64,000 nucleotides of DNA from Megaleporinus macrocephalus (taxonomy: Eukaryota > Chordata > Actinopteri > Characiformes > Anostomidae). Both the position numbers and the translations under genes were made by a program. Positions 46,137 to 59,036 of this stretch are shown here, piece after piece; within the stretch, counting starts at the first letter, position 1; every line of letters starts with the position of its first letter. Where the stretch lies: NCBI GenBank assembly GCA_021613375.1, contig CM038727.1, positions 1,995,481 through 2,059,480 on the forward strand, in the 5' to 3' direction. The notes below the pieces were generated by a model. The model was not told the DNA's origin. It saw only the letters and a program-made list of their open reading frames with translations, and did no database searches.

Positions 46137-49100
46137 CGTACTAACCACTACACCACCATACTAACCACTACACCACCGTACTAACCACTACACCACAATA
46201 CTAACCACTACACCACCATACTAACCACTACACCACCATACTGACCACTACACCACCATACTAACCACTACACCACCATACTAACCACTACACCACCATA
46301 CTGACCACTACACCACCATACTAACCACTACACCACCATACTAACCACTACACCACCGTACTAACCACTATACCACCATACTAACCACTACACCACCATA
46401 CTAACCACTACACCACCATACTAACCACTACACCACCGTACTAACCACTACACCACCATACTAACCACTACACCACCATACTAACCACTACACCACCGTA
46501 CTAACCACTACACCACCATACTAACCACTACACCACCGTACTAACCACTACACCACCATACTAACCACTACACCACCGTACTAACCACTACACCACCGTA
46601 CTAACCACTACACCACCGTACTAACCACTACACCACCATACTAACCACAACACCACCTTACTAACCACTACACCACCATACTAACCACTACACCACCATA
46701 CTAACCACTACACCACCGTACTAACCACTACACCACCGTACTGACCACTACACCACCATACTAACCACTACACCACCGTACTAACCACTACACCACCGTA
46801 CTAACCACTACACCACCGTACTAACCACTACACCACCGTACTAACCACTACACCACCGTACTAACCACTACACCACCATACTAACCACTACACCACCATA
46901 CTAACCACTACACCACCATACTAACCACTACACCACCGTACTGACAACTACACCACCGTACTAAACACTACACCACCGTACTAACCACTACACCACCGTA
47001 CTAACCACTACACCACCATACTAACACTACACCACCATACTAACCACTACACCACCATACTAACCACTACACCACCGTACTGACCACTACACCACCGTAC
47101 TAACCACTACACCACCGTACTAACCACTACACCACCGTACTGACCACTACACCACCATACTGACCACTCCACCACCATACTAACCACTACACCACCATAC
47201 TAACCTCTACACCACCGTACTAACCACTACACCACCATACTAACCACTACACCACCTTACTAACCACTACACCACCATACTGACCACTACACCACCATAC
47301 TAACCACTACACCACCATATTGACCACTACACCACCATACTGACCACTACACGACCATACTAACCACTACACCACCGTACTAACCACTACACCACCGTAC
47401 TAACCACTACACCACCATACTAACCACTACACCACCGTACTAACCACTACACCACCGTACTAACCACTACACCACCATACTAACCACTACACCACCGTAC
47501 TAACCACTACACCACCGTACTGACCACTACACCACCGTACTGACCACTACACCACCGTACTAACCACTACACGACCGTACTAACCATTACACCACCGTAC
47601 TGACCACTACACCACCGTACTAACCACTACACCACCGTACTAACCACTACACCACCGTACTGACCACTACACCACCGTACTAACCACTACACCACCATAC
47701 TGACCACTACACCACCGCACTAACCACTACACCACCGCACTAACCACTACACCACCATACTAACCACTACACCACCATACTAACCACTACACCACCATAC
47801 TGACCACTACACCACCATACTAACCACGACACCACCATACTAACCACTACAACACCATACTAACCACTACACCACCATACTAACCACTACACCACCATAC
47901 TGACCACTACACCACCATACTAACCACTACACCACCATACTAACCACTACACCACCGTACTGACCACTACACCACCATACTGACCACTACACCACCGCAC
48001 TAACCACTACACCACCGCACTAACCACTACACCACCATACTAACCACTACACCACCATACTAACCACTACACCACCATACTGACCACTACACCACCGCAC
48101 TAACCACTACACCACCGCACTAACCACTACACCACCATACTAACCACTACACCACCATACTAACCACTACACCACCATACTGACCACTACAACACCATAC
48201 TAACCACTACACCACCATACTAACCACTACACCACCGTACTGACCACTACACCACCATACTAACCACTACACCACCATACTAACCACTACACCACCGTAT
48301 TAACCACTACACCACCATACTAACCACTACACCACCGTACTGACCACTACACCACCGTACTAACCACTACACCACCGTACTAACCACTACACCACCATAC
48401 TAACACTACACCACCATACTAACCACTACACCACCATACTAACCACTACACCACCGTACTGACCACTACACCACCGTACTGACCACTACACCACCGTACT
48501 AACCACTACACGACCGTACTAACCATTACACCACCGTACTAACCACTACACCACCGTACTAACCACTACACCACCGTACTGACCACTACACCACCGTACT
48601 AACCACTACACCACCATACTGACCACTACACCACCGCACTAACCACTACACCACCGCACTAACCACTACACCACCATACTAACCACTACACCACCATACT
48701 AACCACTACTCCACCATACTGACCACTACACCACCATACTAACCACTACACCACCATACTAACCACTACACCACCGTACTGACCACTACACCACCATACT
48801 AACCACTACACCACCATACTAACCACTACACCACCGTATTAACCACTACACCTCCATACTAACCACTACACCACCATACTAACCACTACACCACCATACT
48901 AACCACTACACCACCATACTGACCACTACACCACCATACTGACCACTACACCACCATACTAACCACTACACCACCGTACTGACCACTACACCACCATACT
49001 AACCACTACACCACCATACTAACCACTACACCACCGTATTAACCACTACACCACCATACTAACCACTACACCACCATACTAACCACTACACCACCGTACT

Positions 49101-49254
49101 GACCACTACACCACCATACTGACCACTACACCACCATACTAACCACTACACCACCGTACTGACCACTACACCACCATACTGACCACTACACCACCGTACT
49201 AACCACTACACCACCGTATTAACCACTACACCACCATACTAACCACTACACCAC
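46137..49254 (-). repeat. 20-bp SINE-head minisatellite, 3.1-kb array
   Basis: About 156 copies of CTAACCACTACACCACCGTA (CATA and CTGACC variants). The reverse complement carries the A-box-like TAGTGGTTAG. Rare 19-bp units (CTAACACTAC) occur near 47021 and 48402. The rare pair ACGACCGTAC plus TAACCATTAC occurs at 47571 and 48510, 939 bp apart, so a large block was copied. No SINE body is present at either edge. Confidence 0.96.
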
Positions 49255-50097
49255 TGCTTTTTTTTAGATATTTTATTAAATTAATAGCATCATATAAACA
49301 CTTCACAAATATATTTAATCTTTCACGCTGAGGGGGGTGTGGCTTGTGCTCTTAAACAATCAGTTGAACTACTTTTAGCCCTGCTGTCTGATATAAACTC
49401 CTATTAGTATGAATATTAAAATAAAGCTGATAAACAGCAGACAGTCTGTACTGTAACATCACCTCCGTCTGAACTCCTGCTTTCCACCCCACTGTACTGA
49501 CGCTCTGTTGATCTTCATCCTGGTCCTCCTGATTGATTGTGAAGCTCTCTGATTGTTCCTCTTCTGTAATATCTGGCTTGTAATCGATGCAGATAATGAG
49601 CAGCAGGTCCGGGACAGAGAGTGAAACACGCCCAGCGTGCGAGGACTGATTACAGTGTTCAGTCAGAGGTCCGTCACCTCCATCTGCCACTTTCTGACGG
49701 TGATTCGATTTGATTCCTGCTTTCCCAATTCTGCTCCGGTGCGTCTGCAACTATTCCAGCGCTCTCTGGCAGCTGTCCATTTTTGTTTCCCCCGAAAACA
49801 AATTAACAGCAAACCAAGCCAAGCCACCCACTAATAGCTAGGGGGGCCTGGTTCCCCAGCAGCGCTGCAGCCCTGGCGTCAACTCATTAAAACCACCGGA
49901 GAGTGTTATAAATGATGCATGCGCCGCCGTCTAACGGTTGCTGAACGTTTTCCAGAGCCAGACGCGGCACAGCTCCGCAACTCCAGCAGACAAGTTCACA
50001 CATTTAATCAATTTAAAATTTACTAATTATTCCCACATGACAATTACAAGAAACTAATACAAACAACAAAGATCTATCAATCACTAAACACACCTCT
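49255..50097. other. single-copy island, no gene seen
   Basis: 49860-50040 looks like possible conserved noncoding DNA by composition. A 132-codon minus-strand frame (49352-49750) has no motif I recognise and lies partly in AT-rich DNA. Confidence 0.3.
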
Positions 50098-52106
50098 TAT
50101 ATCTCCACTCACTGACCACTGTATCAGCTCCACTGACCATACAGGACCTCCACTCACTGTCCACTGTATCAGCTCCACTGACCATACAGGACCTCCACTC
50201 ACTGTCCACTGTATCAGCTCCACTGACCATACAGGACCTCCACTCACTGTCCACTGTATCAGCTCCACTGACCATACAGGACCTCCACTCACTGTCCACT
50301 GTATCAGCTCCACTGACCATACAGGACCTCCACTCACTGTCCACTGCATCAGCTCCACTGACCATACAGGACCTCCACTCACTGTCCACTGCATCAGCTC
50401 CACTGACCATACAGGACCTCCACTCACTGTCCACTGCATCAGCTCCACTGGCCATACAGGAGCTCCACTCACTGTCCACTGTATCAGCTCCACTGACCAT
50501 ACAGGACCTCCACTCACTGTCCACTGTATCAGCTCCACTGACCATACAGGACCTACACTCACTGTCCACTGTATCAGCTCCACTGACCATACAGGAGCTC
50601 CACTCACTGTCCACTGTATCAGCTCCACTGACCATACAGGACCTCCACTCACTGTCCACTGTATCAGCTCCACTGACCATACAGGACCTCCACTCACTGT
50701 CCACTGTATCAGCTCCACTGACCATACAGGAGCTCCACTCACTGTCCACTGTATCAGCTCCACTGACCATACAGGAGCTCCACTCACTGTCCACTGTATC
50801 AGCTCCACTGACCATACAGGACCTCCACTCACTGTCAACTGTATCAGCTCCACTGACCATACAGGAGCTCCACTCACTGTCCACTGTATCAGCTCCACTG
50901 ACCATACAGGAGCTCCACTCACTGTCCACTGTATCAGCTCCACTGACCATACAGGACCTCCACTCACTGTCCACTGCATCAGCTCCACTGGCCATACAGG
51001 ACCTCCACTCACTGACCACTGTATCAGCTCCACTGACCATAGAGGAGCTCCACTCACTGTCCACTGTATCAGCTCCACTGACCATACAGGAGCTCCACTT
51101 ATAGACTGTAGTTCATCTGATTCTCTGTATACTTTATTACTCTGTTCTTTAATGATCAGGACCCCCACAGGACCACCACAGAGCAGATACTATTAGGGAG
51201 GTGGGTCATTCTCAGCACTGCAGTGACACTGACGTGGTGGTGGTGTGTTAGTGTGTGTTGTGCTGGTGTGAGTGGATCAGACACAGGAGGGCTGCTGCTG
51301 GAGTGTTTAAACACCTCAGTGTTACTGCTGGACTGAGAATCGTCCACCAACCAAAACTATCCAGACAGCAGTGTCCTGTGGGCGGCGTCCTGTGTCCACT
51401 GATGAAGAACTAGAGGAACACAAACTGTGCAGCAGCAGATGAGCTACTGTCTCTGACTTTACATCTACAAGGTGGACCAGCAAGTAGTAGGAGTGTCTAA
51501 TAGAGTGGACAGTGAGTGGACACAGTGTTTAAACACTCCAGCAGCAGCACTGATGTGTCTGATCCACTCACACCAGCACAACACACTCTACTAACACACC
51601 GAGTAATAAAGTATACAGAGAATCAGATGATCTACACTCTGTAAATGGAGCTCCTGTATGGTCAGTGGAGCTGATACAGTGGACAGTGAGTGGAGGTCCT
51701 GTATGGTCAGTGGAGCTGATACAGTGGACAGTGAGTGGAGCTCCTGTATGGTCAGTGGAGCTGATACAGTGGACAGTGAGTGGAGGTCCTGTATGGTCAG
51801 TGGAGCTGATACAGTGGACAGTGAGTGGAGATCCTGTATGGTCAGTGGAGCTGATACAGTGGACAGTGAGTGGAGGTCCTGTATGGTCAGTGGAGCTGAT
51901 ACAGTGGACAGTGAGTGTAGGTCCTGTATGGTCAGTGGAGCTGATACAGTGGACAGTGAGTGGAGCTCCTGTATGGTCAGTGGAGCTGATACAGTGGACA
52001 GTGAGTGGAGGTCCTGTATGGTCAGTGGAGCTGATACAGTGGACAGTGAGTGGAGGTCCTGTATGGTGAGTGGAGCTGATACAGTGGACAGTGAGTGGAG
52101 ATATCA
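50098..52106. mobile_element. foldback element, complete, with expanded 45-bp ends
   Basis: Three parts. Left arm: 22 copies of the 45-bp unit (50098-51096), CACTCACTGTCCACTGTATC orientation. Body: 51097-51652, with inverted matches between its ends (CTGATTCTCTGTATACTTTA at 51118 versus TAAAGTATACAGAGAATCAG at 51607; GTGTGAGTGGATCAGACACA at 51266 versus TGTCTGATCCACTCACACCA at 51554). Right arm: 10 copies of the same unit, reversed (51653-52106). The outermost bases ATATCTCCACTCACTG and CAGTGAGTGGAGATAT are mirror images. No coding capacity. The 363- and 333-codon minus frames over the left arm and the 153-codon plus frame over the right arm are artefacts of the 45-bp unit. Confidence 0.9.
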
Positions 52107-52313
52107 GTTTAAATCATAAGTAGATGGTTCTGAGCTTCATGGTGTTGAGGATTTGGGAGCTAATTCAGTCTAAAAGGTAGAAAACTGACCTGCCTGCTTT
52201 TAATGCATGACATATTGAACTAGCCTCACCTTGTTAGAGGCCACTGGTGGGATATTACATGTTTAATCGTGTCACGCTGGGCTCCTGCCTGGAAACACCT
52301 GTTTCTCCACTTA
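52107..52313. other. short spacer, no gene seen
   Basis: Nothing recognised. Confidence 0.4.
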
Positions 52314-52315
52314 TA

Positions 52316-52831
52316 CACTACCACTCAAAAGTTTAGAATCACTTTAGAATTTCATTTCATGCAATTTTCACACAATTCACAAACAATATTGTTCATTTCA
52401 CAATTAATGTAAGTGTATCAGATGATTTTTAAAGAATAAAAATGTTTGTATTAAAGTCTATTTTTGTATAGAGGCTTATTTTACATATAGTCCTATTATC
52501 AGTAATTCTCAGTCCTCTGTCTAAATCTCCTGGTACGACCACCAATCCAAGTTAAGGATGTTATTGGAGTAATTGGTTGTTAGGACACTCTTGCTCAATT
52601 GTGATCACAGCTGAAAAACATTCTACTAATAAGTGAGTATAAAAGGGAACAACATTCTAGGTTAGTTTAGTATCTGAAGATCAGCAGTTGATGGCTTGCT
52701 GACCGACTCACAATGACCAGAAAGAAACAACTTTCTTTAGAGACCCGTCAGTCCATTGTTGTGTTAAGGAAGAAGATACTCCATTAAAACAAGAACATTT
52801 CACTGTGATCCCAAACTTTTGAGTGCTAGTG
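52316..52831 (+). mobile_element. internally deleted Tc1/mariner element (516 bp)
   Basis: Terminal inverted repeats CACTACCACTCAAAAGTTTA and, read in reverse from the right, CACTAGCACTCAAAAGTTTG continue to about 28 bp; both sides are flanked by TA (52314-52315 and 52832-52833). Inside, an ATG at 52713 begins MTRKKQLSLETRQSIVVLRK, the start of a Tc1-type transposase, after which the frame stops and the sequence goes almost directly to the right terminus. So the copy keeps its 5' leader and about 20 codons but has lost the rest of the gene. Confidence 0.9.
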
Positions 52832-52833
52832 TA

Positions 52834-53375
52834 TATTCAGGGTTTTATTATTATTCATCACCTGTTGGGTATATAGAGTCTTCCACACTTTCATGAAGCA
52901 ATAAATGGGTGTTTTTTCAATTATGGGAAAATAATCATGATTTCCATTTTTTATAATGACTTAAACATCAATATTTGTCTACTTTGGCCTCGTCCCAGAC
53001 TTTAAAACATCTGGGCCCCAATAAAATGCTAAAAAGTATCAATTTATGAAAAAGATCACAATATGAGTTTCATAAAAACTTAAAAAGTAACTAAATATAC
53101 TGTTTACTTTTACATTTATACCTATGCATATTATCATCCCCAACATTATCGTCATTACCGCAACAGTTTATGACTTCTGCAGGGAATCATTTAAAGGTGG
53201 CACTTGTTTATGTTGTAACCATGGAAACAAAGACTGCCAAAGGAGCACATGTCAGCCGTGAGTGAGGAGTGACATGTTAATGTGTGTAAATGGGAGTAAC
53301 TGAATGGTGTATTGCTCCTGATCATAGAGTACATTTATTCAGAGTCATTACCGTTTACATCAGTACCGCAGTACT
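52834..53375. other. AT-rich DNA, no gene seen
   Basis: It holds GTCATTACCGCAACAG at 53151 and TCATTACCG at 53345; the same string occurs on the far side of the following array at 55468. Confidence 0.45.
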
Positions 53376-55397
53376 TTACAACTAAACATTACATTTACAC
53401 ATTATTTATTATTTACAACTAAACATTACATTTCCACATTATTTATTTATTTATAACTAAACATTACATTTCCACATTATTTATATATTTATTTACAACA
53501 AAACATTACATTTACACATTATTTATTTATTTATAACTAAACTTTACATTTACACATTATTTATTTATTTATAACTAAACATTACATTTACACATTATTT
53601 ATTTATTTATTTATTTACAACTAAACATTACATTTACACATTATTTATTTATTTACAACTAAACATTACATTTCCACATTATTTATTTATTTATTTATTT
53701 ACAACTAAACATTACATTTACACATTATTTATTTATTTATAACTAAACTTTACATTTACACATTATTTATTTATTTATAACTAAACATTACATTTACACA
53801 TTATTTATTTATTTATTTATTTACAACTAAACATTACATTTACACATTATTAATTTATTTATAACTAAACATTACATTTATGCATTATTTATTTATTTAT
53901 TTACAACTAAACATTACATTTACACATTATTTATTTATTTATAACTAAACATTACATTGACACATTATTTATTTATTTATTTACAACTAAACATTACATT
54001 TACACATTATTTATTTATTTTTTATTAATAACTAAACATTACATTTACACATTATTTATTTGTTTATAACTAAATGTTACATTTACACATTATTTATTTA
54101 TTTATTTATGACTAAACATTACATTTACACTTTATTTATTTCTTTTCTTACAACTAATCATTACATTTACACATTATTCATTTATTTATAACCAAACATT
54201 ACATTTACACATTATTTATTTATGTATTTATTTATAACTAAACATAACATTTACACTTTATTTATTTATTTACAACTAAACATTACATTTACATTTTCTT
54301 TATTTATTTATTTATAACTAAACATTACATTTACAAATTATTTATTTATTTATAACTAAACATTACATTTACACATTATTTATTTATTTATAACTAAACA
54401 TTACATTTACACATTATTTATTAATTTACAACTAAACATTACATTTACACTTTATTTATTTATTTATTCATAAATAAACATTACATTTACACATTACTTA
54501 TTTATTTACAACTAAACATTACATTTACACATTATTTATTAATTTACAACTAAACATTACATTTACACATTATTTATTTATTTACAACTAAACATTACAT
54601 TTATGCATTATTTATTAATTTACAACTGAACATTACATTTACACATTATTTATTTATTTACTTACAACTAAACATTACATTTACACATTATATATTCATT
54701 TACAACTTAACATTACATTTACACATTATTTATTTATTTATTTACAACTAAACATTACATTTACACACTATTTATTTATTTATAACTAAACATTACATTT
54801 ATAAATTATTTATTTATTTATTTACAACTAAACATTAAATTTACACATTATATATTCATTTACAACTTAACATTACATTTACACATTATTTATTTATTTA
54901 TTTACAACTAAACATTACATTTACACACTATTTATTTATTTATAACTAAACATTACATTTACAAATTATTTATTTATTTATTTACAACTAAACATTACAT
55001 TTACACATTATTTATTTATTTATTTACAACTAAACATTACATTTACACATTATTTATTCATTCATTTATTTATTTATTTATTTATTTATTTACAACTAAA
55101 CATTACATTTACACATTATTTATTTATTTATTTACAACTAAACATTACATTTACACATTATTTATTTATTTATTCATTTATTAATTAATTAATGTATTTA
55201 TTTATTTACAACTAAACATTACATTTACACATTATTTATTTATTTTATTATTTATGTATTTATTTATTTATTTATTTACAACTAAACATTACATTTACAC
55301 ATTATATATTTATTTACACCTAAACATTACATTTACACATTATTTATTTATTTATTTATAACTAAACATTATATTTACACATTATTTATTTATTTAT
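53376..55397. repeat. AT-rich minisatellite (2 kb)
   Basis: The core ACTAAACATTACATTTACAC followed by ATTATTTATTTATTTA recurs about every 37-50 bp. The length variation comes from the number of TTTA repeats, and ACAACTA alternates with ATAACTA. About 46 units. Confidence 0.95.
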
Positions 55398-55679
55398 GTG
55401 GATTTAAAGAACTAGCTTTAGTAAATCTATGGCCTAGCTAGCTTTTTTCTTAAAAAAGTGAAAATTGTCATTACCGCAACACATCATTACCAACACATAA
55501 CCTGCTGAGATAATAATGGCATTTGTTGATGGTAATGACAGGTTTTCAATTTCACCATCAGTATCTTGTAAATTATTTAAAAATTAAATATAATTAAGTC
55601 TAACAGTGTGAGTTTATAATGAAATTCCAGTGAAATACATTACTTTATAACACTAAGTTAAGAGCCCACAATTGAAGAA
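55398..55679. other. AT-rich spacer, no gene seen
   Basis: It holds TGTCATTACCGCAACAC and ATCATTACCAACAC (55467-55495), echoing the sequence left of the array. Confidence 0.45.
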
Positions 55680-55975
55680 ACCCTTTAATCATGCCAAGGG
55701 CTCTTTGAGTACCTATATTAATATCCAGAGAGACCAACGTGTGGACTATAACTAGACGGACTGGGAGACTCAGTAAGGTCCTGGTAGATGGTCACAGGTA
55801 TCTGGAGGTATCATGCTGACTGCAGTGCATCCCACAGCTGCTGGAGGGAGCGTGGAGGAGGATCCATAGAGCCAAGACCACCATCCAGGTGGTCCCACAG
55901 ATGCTCAGTTGGGTTCAAGTCTGGGCAATTAGGGGATTTATTGTAGTACTTGGAAGTCTTGTTCAGCTCTTACAA
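55680..55975 (-). pseudogene. Tc1/mariner transposase C-terminus
   Basis: Minus strand. 55883-55925 encodes PDLNPTEHLWDHLD, with the third catalytic residue (Glu, codon 55904-55906). Downstream it reads RSLQQLWDALQ and, after a stop, YLQIPVTIYQDLTES, the usual end of such enzymes. Upstream, the catalytic Asp residues are missing. The N-terminal two thirds are gone or unrecognisable. Confidence 0.85.
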
Positions 55976-56391
55976 CCAATGTGGGACATTTCTAATCGTC
56001 TAATCTCATCCACCCCAAAGAAGACAATCAGCATGTCTGGGTGTGAAAAGGTTTGCAAGGTCTCGCTTTCTTATGTATTCAGGCACCATAATGTGTTAAA
56101 ACGGGTGTTAATTCTTTCAGGCTCTCTTCAGCAGCTGCAGGTCTGTGTTTCTGAAAAAACTCCTCAGTTCTGATTCTAGAACTTTCCTTGTGGCGTAGAA
56201 GAGAAGAGGAGACGGCTGTGTTAGTACGGTGGTTATAATTCTTACACCAGTGAAGAGAGACTGAGGATTGTGTTACTGGACTTCAATGTCCAAATCCAAA
56301 TTGACCTTCTTTGGATCTCCTGTTTGTGTTTCTTACTATAATTCCACATCTTCATGCTCTTCATCCATCTATTCATCCATCAATTCATCTA
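55976..56391. other. single-copy DNA, no gene seen
   Basis: A CATC-rich patch at 56357-56396 leads into the SINE. Confidence 0.4.
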
Positions 56392-56712
56392 TCCATGACC
56401 TTTCGCTTTATCTCGTTTGTTGGGGTCACGGGTGGGCTGGAGCCAATCCCAGTCTCATCAGGCGAAGGCGGGTACACCATAGACAGTTCGCCAGTCCATT
56501 ACATGACCAACACACACTCACACATACACTCACACCTACGGGCAGTTTAGAGTGATGCATGTGTTTGGACTGTGGGAGGAAACCGGAGTACCCGGAGGAA
56601 CCCACTCAAACACAGAGAGAACATACACACTCCACACAGAACCACCCAGACCGGGAATCCAACCCAGATCATCTTACTGTGAGGAGACAGTGCTGACCAC
56701 TACACCACCGTA
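56392..56712 (-). mobile_element. tRNA-derived SINE, second copy
   Basis: Same element as 10980-11290, again on the minus strand: B-box-like GGGTTGGATTCC at about 56653-56665, then TTCTGTGTGGAGTGTGTATG, GTTTCCTCCCACAGTCCAAA, and TTGGCTCCAGCCCACCC near the tail. The head again runs in register into a 20-bp array. Confidence 0.8.
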
Positions 56713-57878
56713 CTGACCACTACACCACCATACTGACCACTACACCACCATACTAACCACTACACCACCATACTAACCACTACACCACCATACTGACCAC
56801 TACACCACCATACTAACCACTACACCACCATACTGACCACTACACCACCATACTAACCACTACACCACCGTACTGACCACTACACTACCGTACTAACCAC
56901 TACACCACCGTACTGACCACTATACCACCATACTAACCACTACACCACCATACTAACCACTACACCACCGTACTAACCACTACACCACCATACTAACCAC
57001 TACACCACCGTACTAACCACTACACCACCGTACTAACCACTACACCACCATACTAACCACTACACCACCGTACTAACCACTACACCACCGTACTAACCAC
57101 TACACCACCGTACTAACCACTACACCACCATACTAACCACTACACCACCGTACTAACCACTACACCACCGTACTAACACTACACCACCGTACTAACCACT
57201 ACACCACCGTACTAACCACTACACCACCATACTAACCACTACACCACCGTACTAACCACTACACTACCATACTAACACTACACCACCGTACTAACCACTA
57301 CACCACCATACTAACCACTACACCACCGTACTAACCACTACACCACCGTACTGACCACTACACCACCGTACTAACCACTACACCACCATACTAACCACTA
57401 CACCACCGTACTAACCACTACACCACCGTACTAACCACTACACCACCGTACTAACACTACACCACCGTACTAACCACTACACCACCATACTAACACTACA
57501 CCACCATACTAACCACTACACCACCGTACTGACCACTACACCACCATACTAACCACTACACCACCATACTAACCACTACACCACCATACTAACCACTACA
57601 CCACCATACTAACTACTACACCACCGTACTAACCACTATACCACCATACTGACCACTACACCACCATACTAACCACTACACCACCATACTGACCACTACA
57701 CCACCATACTAACCACTACACCACCATACTAACCACTACACCACCGTACTAACTACTACACCACCGTACTAACCACTACACCACCATACTGACCACTACA
57801 CCACCATACTGACCACTACACCACCGTACTGACCACTACACCACCATACTGACCACTACACCACCGTACTGACCACTA
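56690..57878 (-). repeat. 20-bp SINE-head minisatellite, third array
   Basis: About 59 copies of the CTAACCACTACACCACCGTA unit, starting at the SINE head, with a few 19-bp TAACACTAC units (57176, 57271, 57453, 57491). Same orientation relative to the SINE as at 11285. Confidence 0.96.
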
Positions 57879-58227
57879 GCAGCTATTCTGGAGAAAGTGT
57901 TTTTTCTTTGGAGGGTGATGTCAATACATTAGGTGTGTCCGTCCACTAAAACCAGTTTGTCGTTGTCTGCTGTTCTTCCTCTCTGCGGTGGGTCCAGTTT
58001 GACCAGTTTGTATTGAGAAGACACTTTTTAACGACCTTGAAATATTCAGGTTTTCTGTATCGTTCCAGTCTCTAGTGGTGCGTATCTCAACAGCCTGCGT
58101 CTGAAAAGCCCCCAGCTGCAATACAATGCCTTCACTCCTTCCTTCTACCAGGTGGTCCGTCGTTTACGCCGTCTATTAGCAGAGCACACCTGGCCTAGTC
58201 TACAGTCTCCATCCTTAAATCTGTCCG

Positions 58228-58228
<1 letters not shown>
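57879..58228. other. single-copy DNA, no gene seen
   Basis: Nothing recognised. Confidence 0.4.

Positions 58229-58287
<59 letters not shown>
58229..58287. repeat. (GA)n microsatellite
   Basis: About 28 GA dinucleotides. Confidence 0.96.
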
Positions 58288-58289
<2 letters not shown>

Positions 58290-58447
58290 GCTGCTTCCCT
58301 CCTCCGTCCTGCCCGGAGTCCTTTCAGCTTGGCAAAACAAACAGAACTCCAGCGGCTGGGAAAGAAAGGAGACAGAGAGAGACAGAGGCTGAAATAAAGG
58401 CAGGAGGGGGGAGGAAAGAGAAACACAGCCTCTGCCAAACATAAGGA

Positions 58448-58490
<43 letters not shown>

Positions 58491-59036
58491 TCTGAATGCA
58501 ACAGGGCCTTTTTCAGCCTGAGCACTGAAGCATAGGAGCATGTTTCCCGCTGGGAGAGAGCTCGGCTCTGCGCTGCATGGTGAGATTCTCCTGGAGTTCT
58601 TACTATTCCAGCATCTGCTTCCTTTCATACCAGCTCAGGCTGCTGAGACGATCCGCCTCTGAATAATCCAACACAACAAATCCTGAGACTGCGGAGGAAT
58701 ACACAAGGAAACGGCTCGTATTAACATTTAACATGCTTATAAGATGCATATAATTCTTTAATAAGGCTGTAATTGGTGAGTAATAAGCTGATTATTACTA
58801 TTTTATTAACGAGTAGCTGCAGTGAACTGAGCACCAGCCACAGCACATGCAGCACATTTAATAAACCAGAAAGAAAATAAACAAACTAAACACAAAAAAA
58901 TAAACATAAAAAAGAAATAGAGGAATAAAGGGTGTAAGTTCTGAGAGTGAGATAAGGGCTGGACCACTGTTGGGGGTCTCGCTGTCACACATCTTTAATC
59001 CTGATTACAGAAACAATTAATAATATGTAATAGTAA
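58288..59036. other. single-copy DNA with a second GA run at 58448-58486
   Basis: No gene. The overlapping minus-strand frames from 58145 to 58628 are Ser-Leu runs from the GA tracts. From 58850 the sequence is A-rich. Confidence 0.45.

Noticed and set aside
50077..51168. Open frames of 363 and 333 codons on the minus strand
   Set aside because: They are the 45-bp unit read in two frames; the unit is a multiple of three without stops. The same unit opens frames on other strands at 8354-8821 and 51658-52119. It is the end of a noncoding foldback element.
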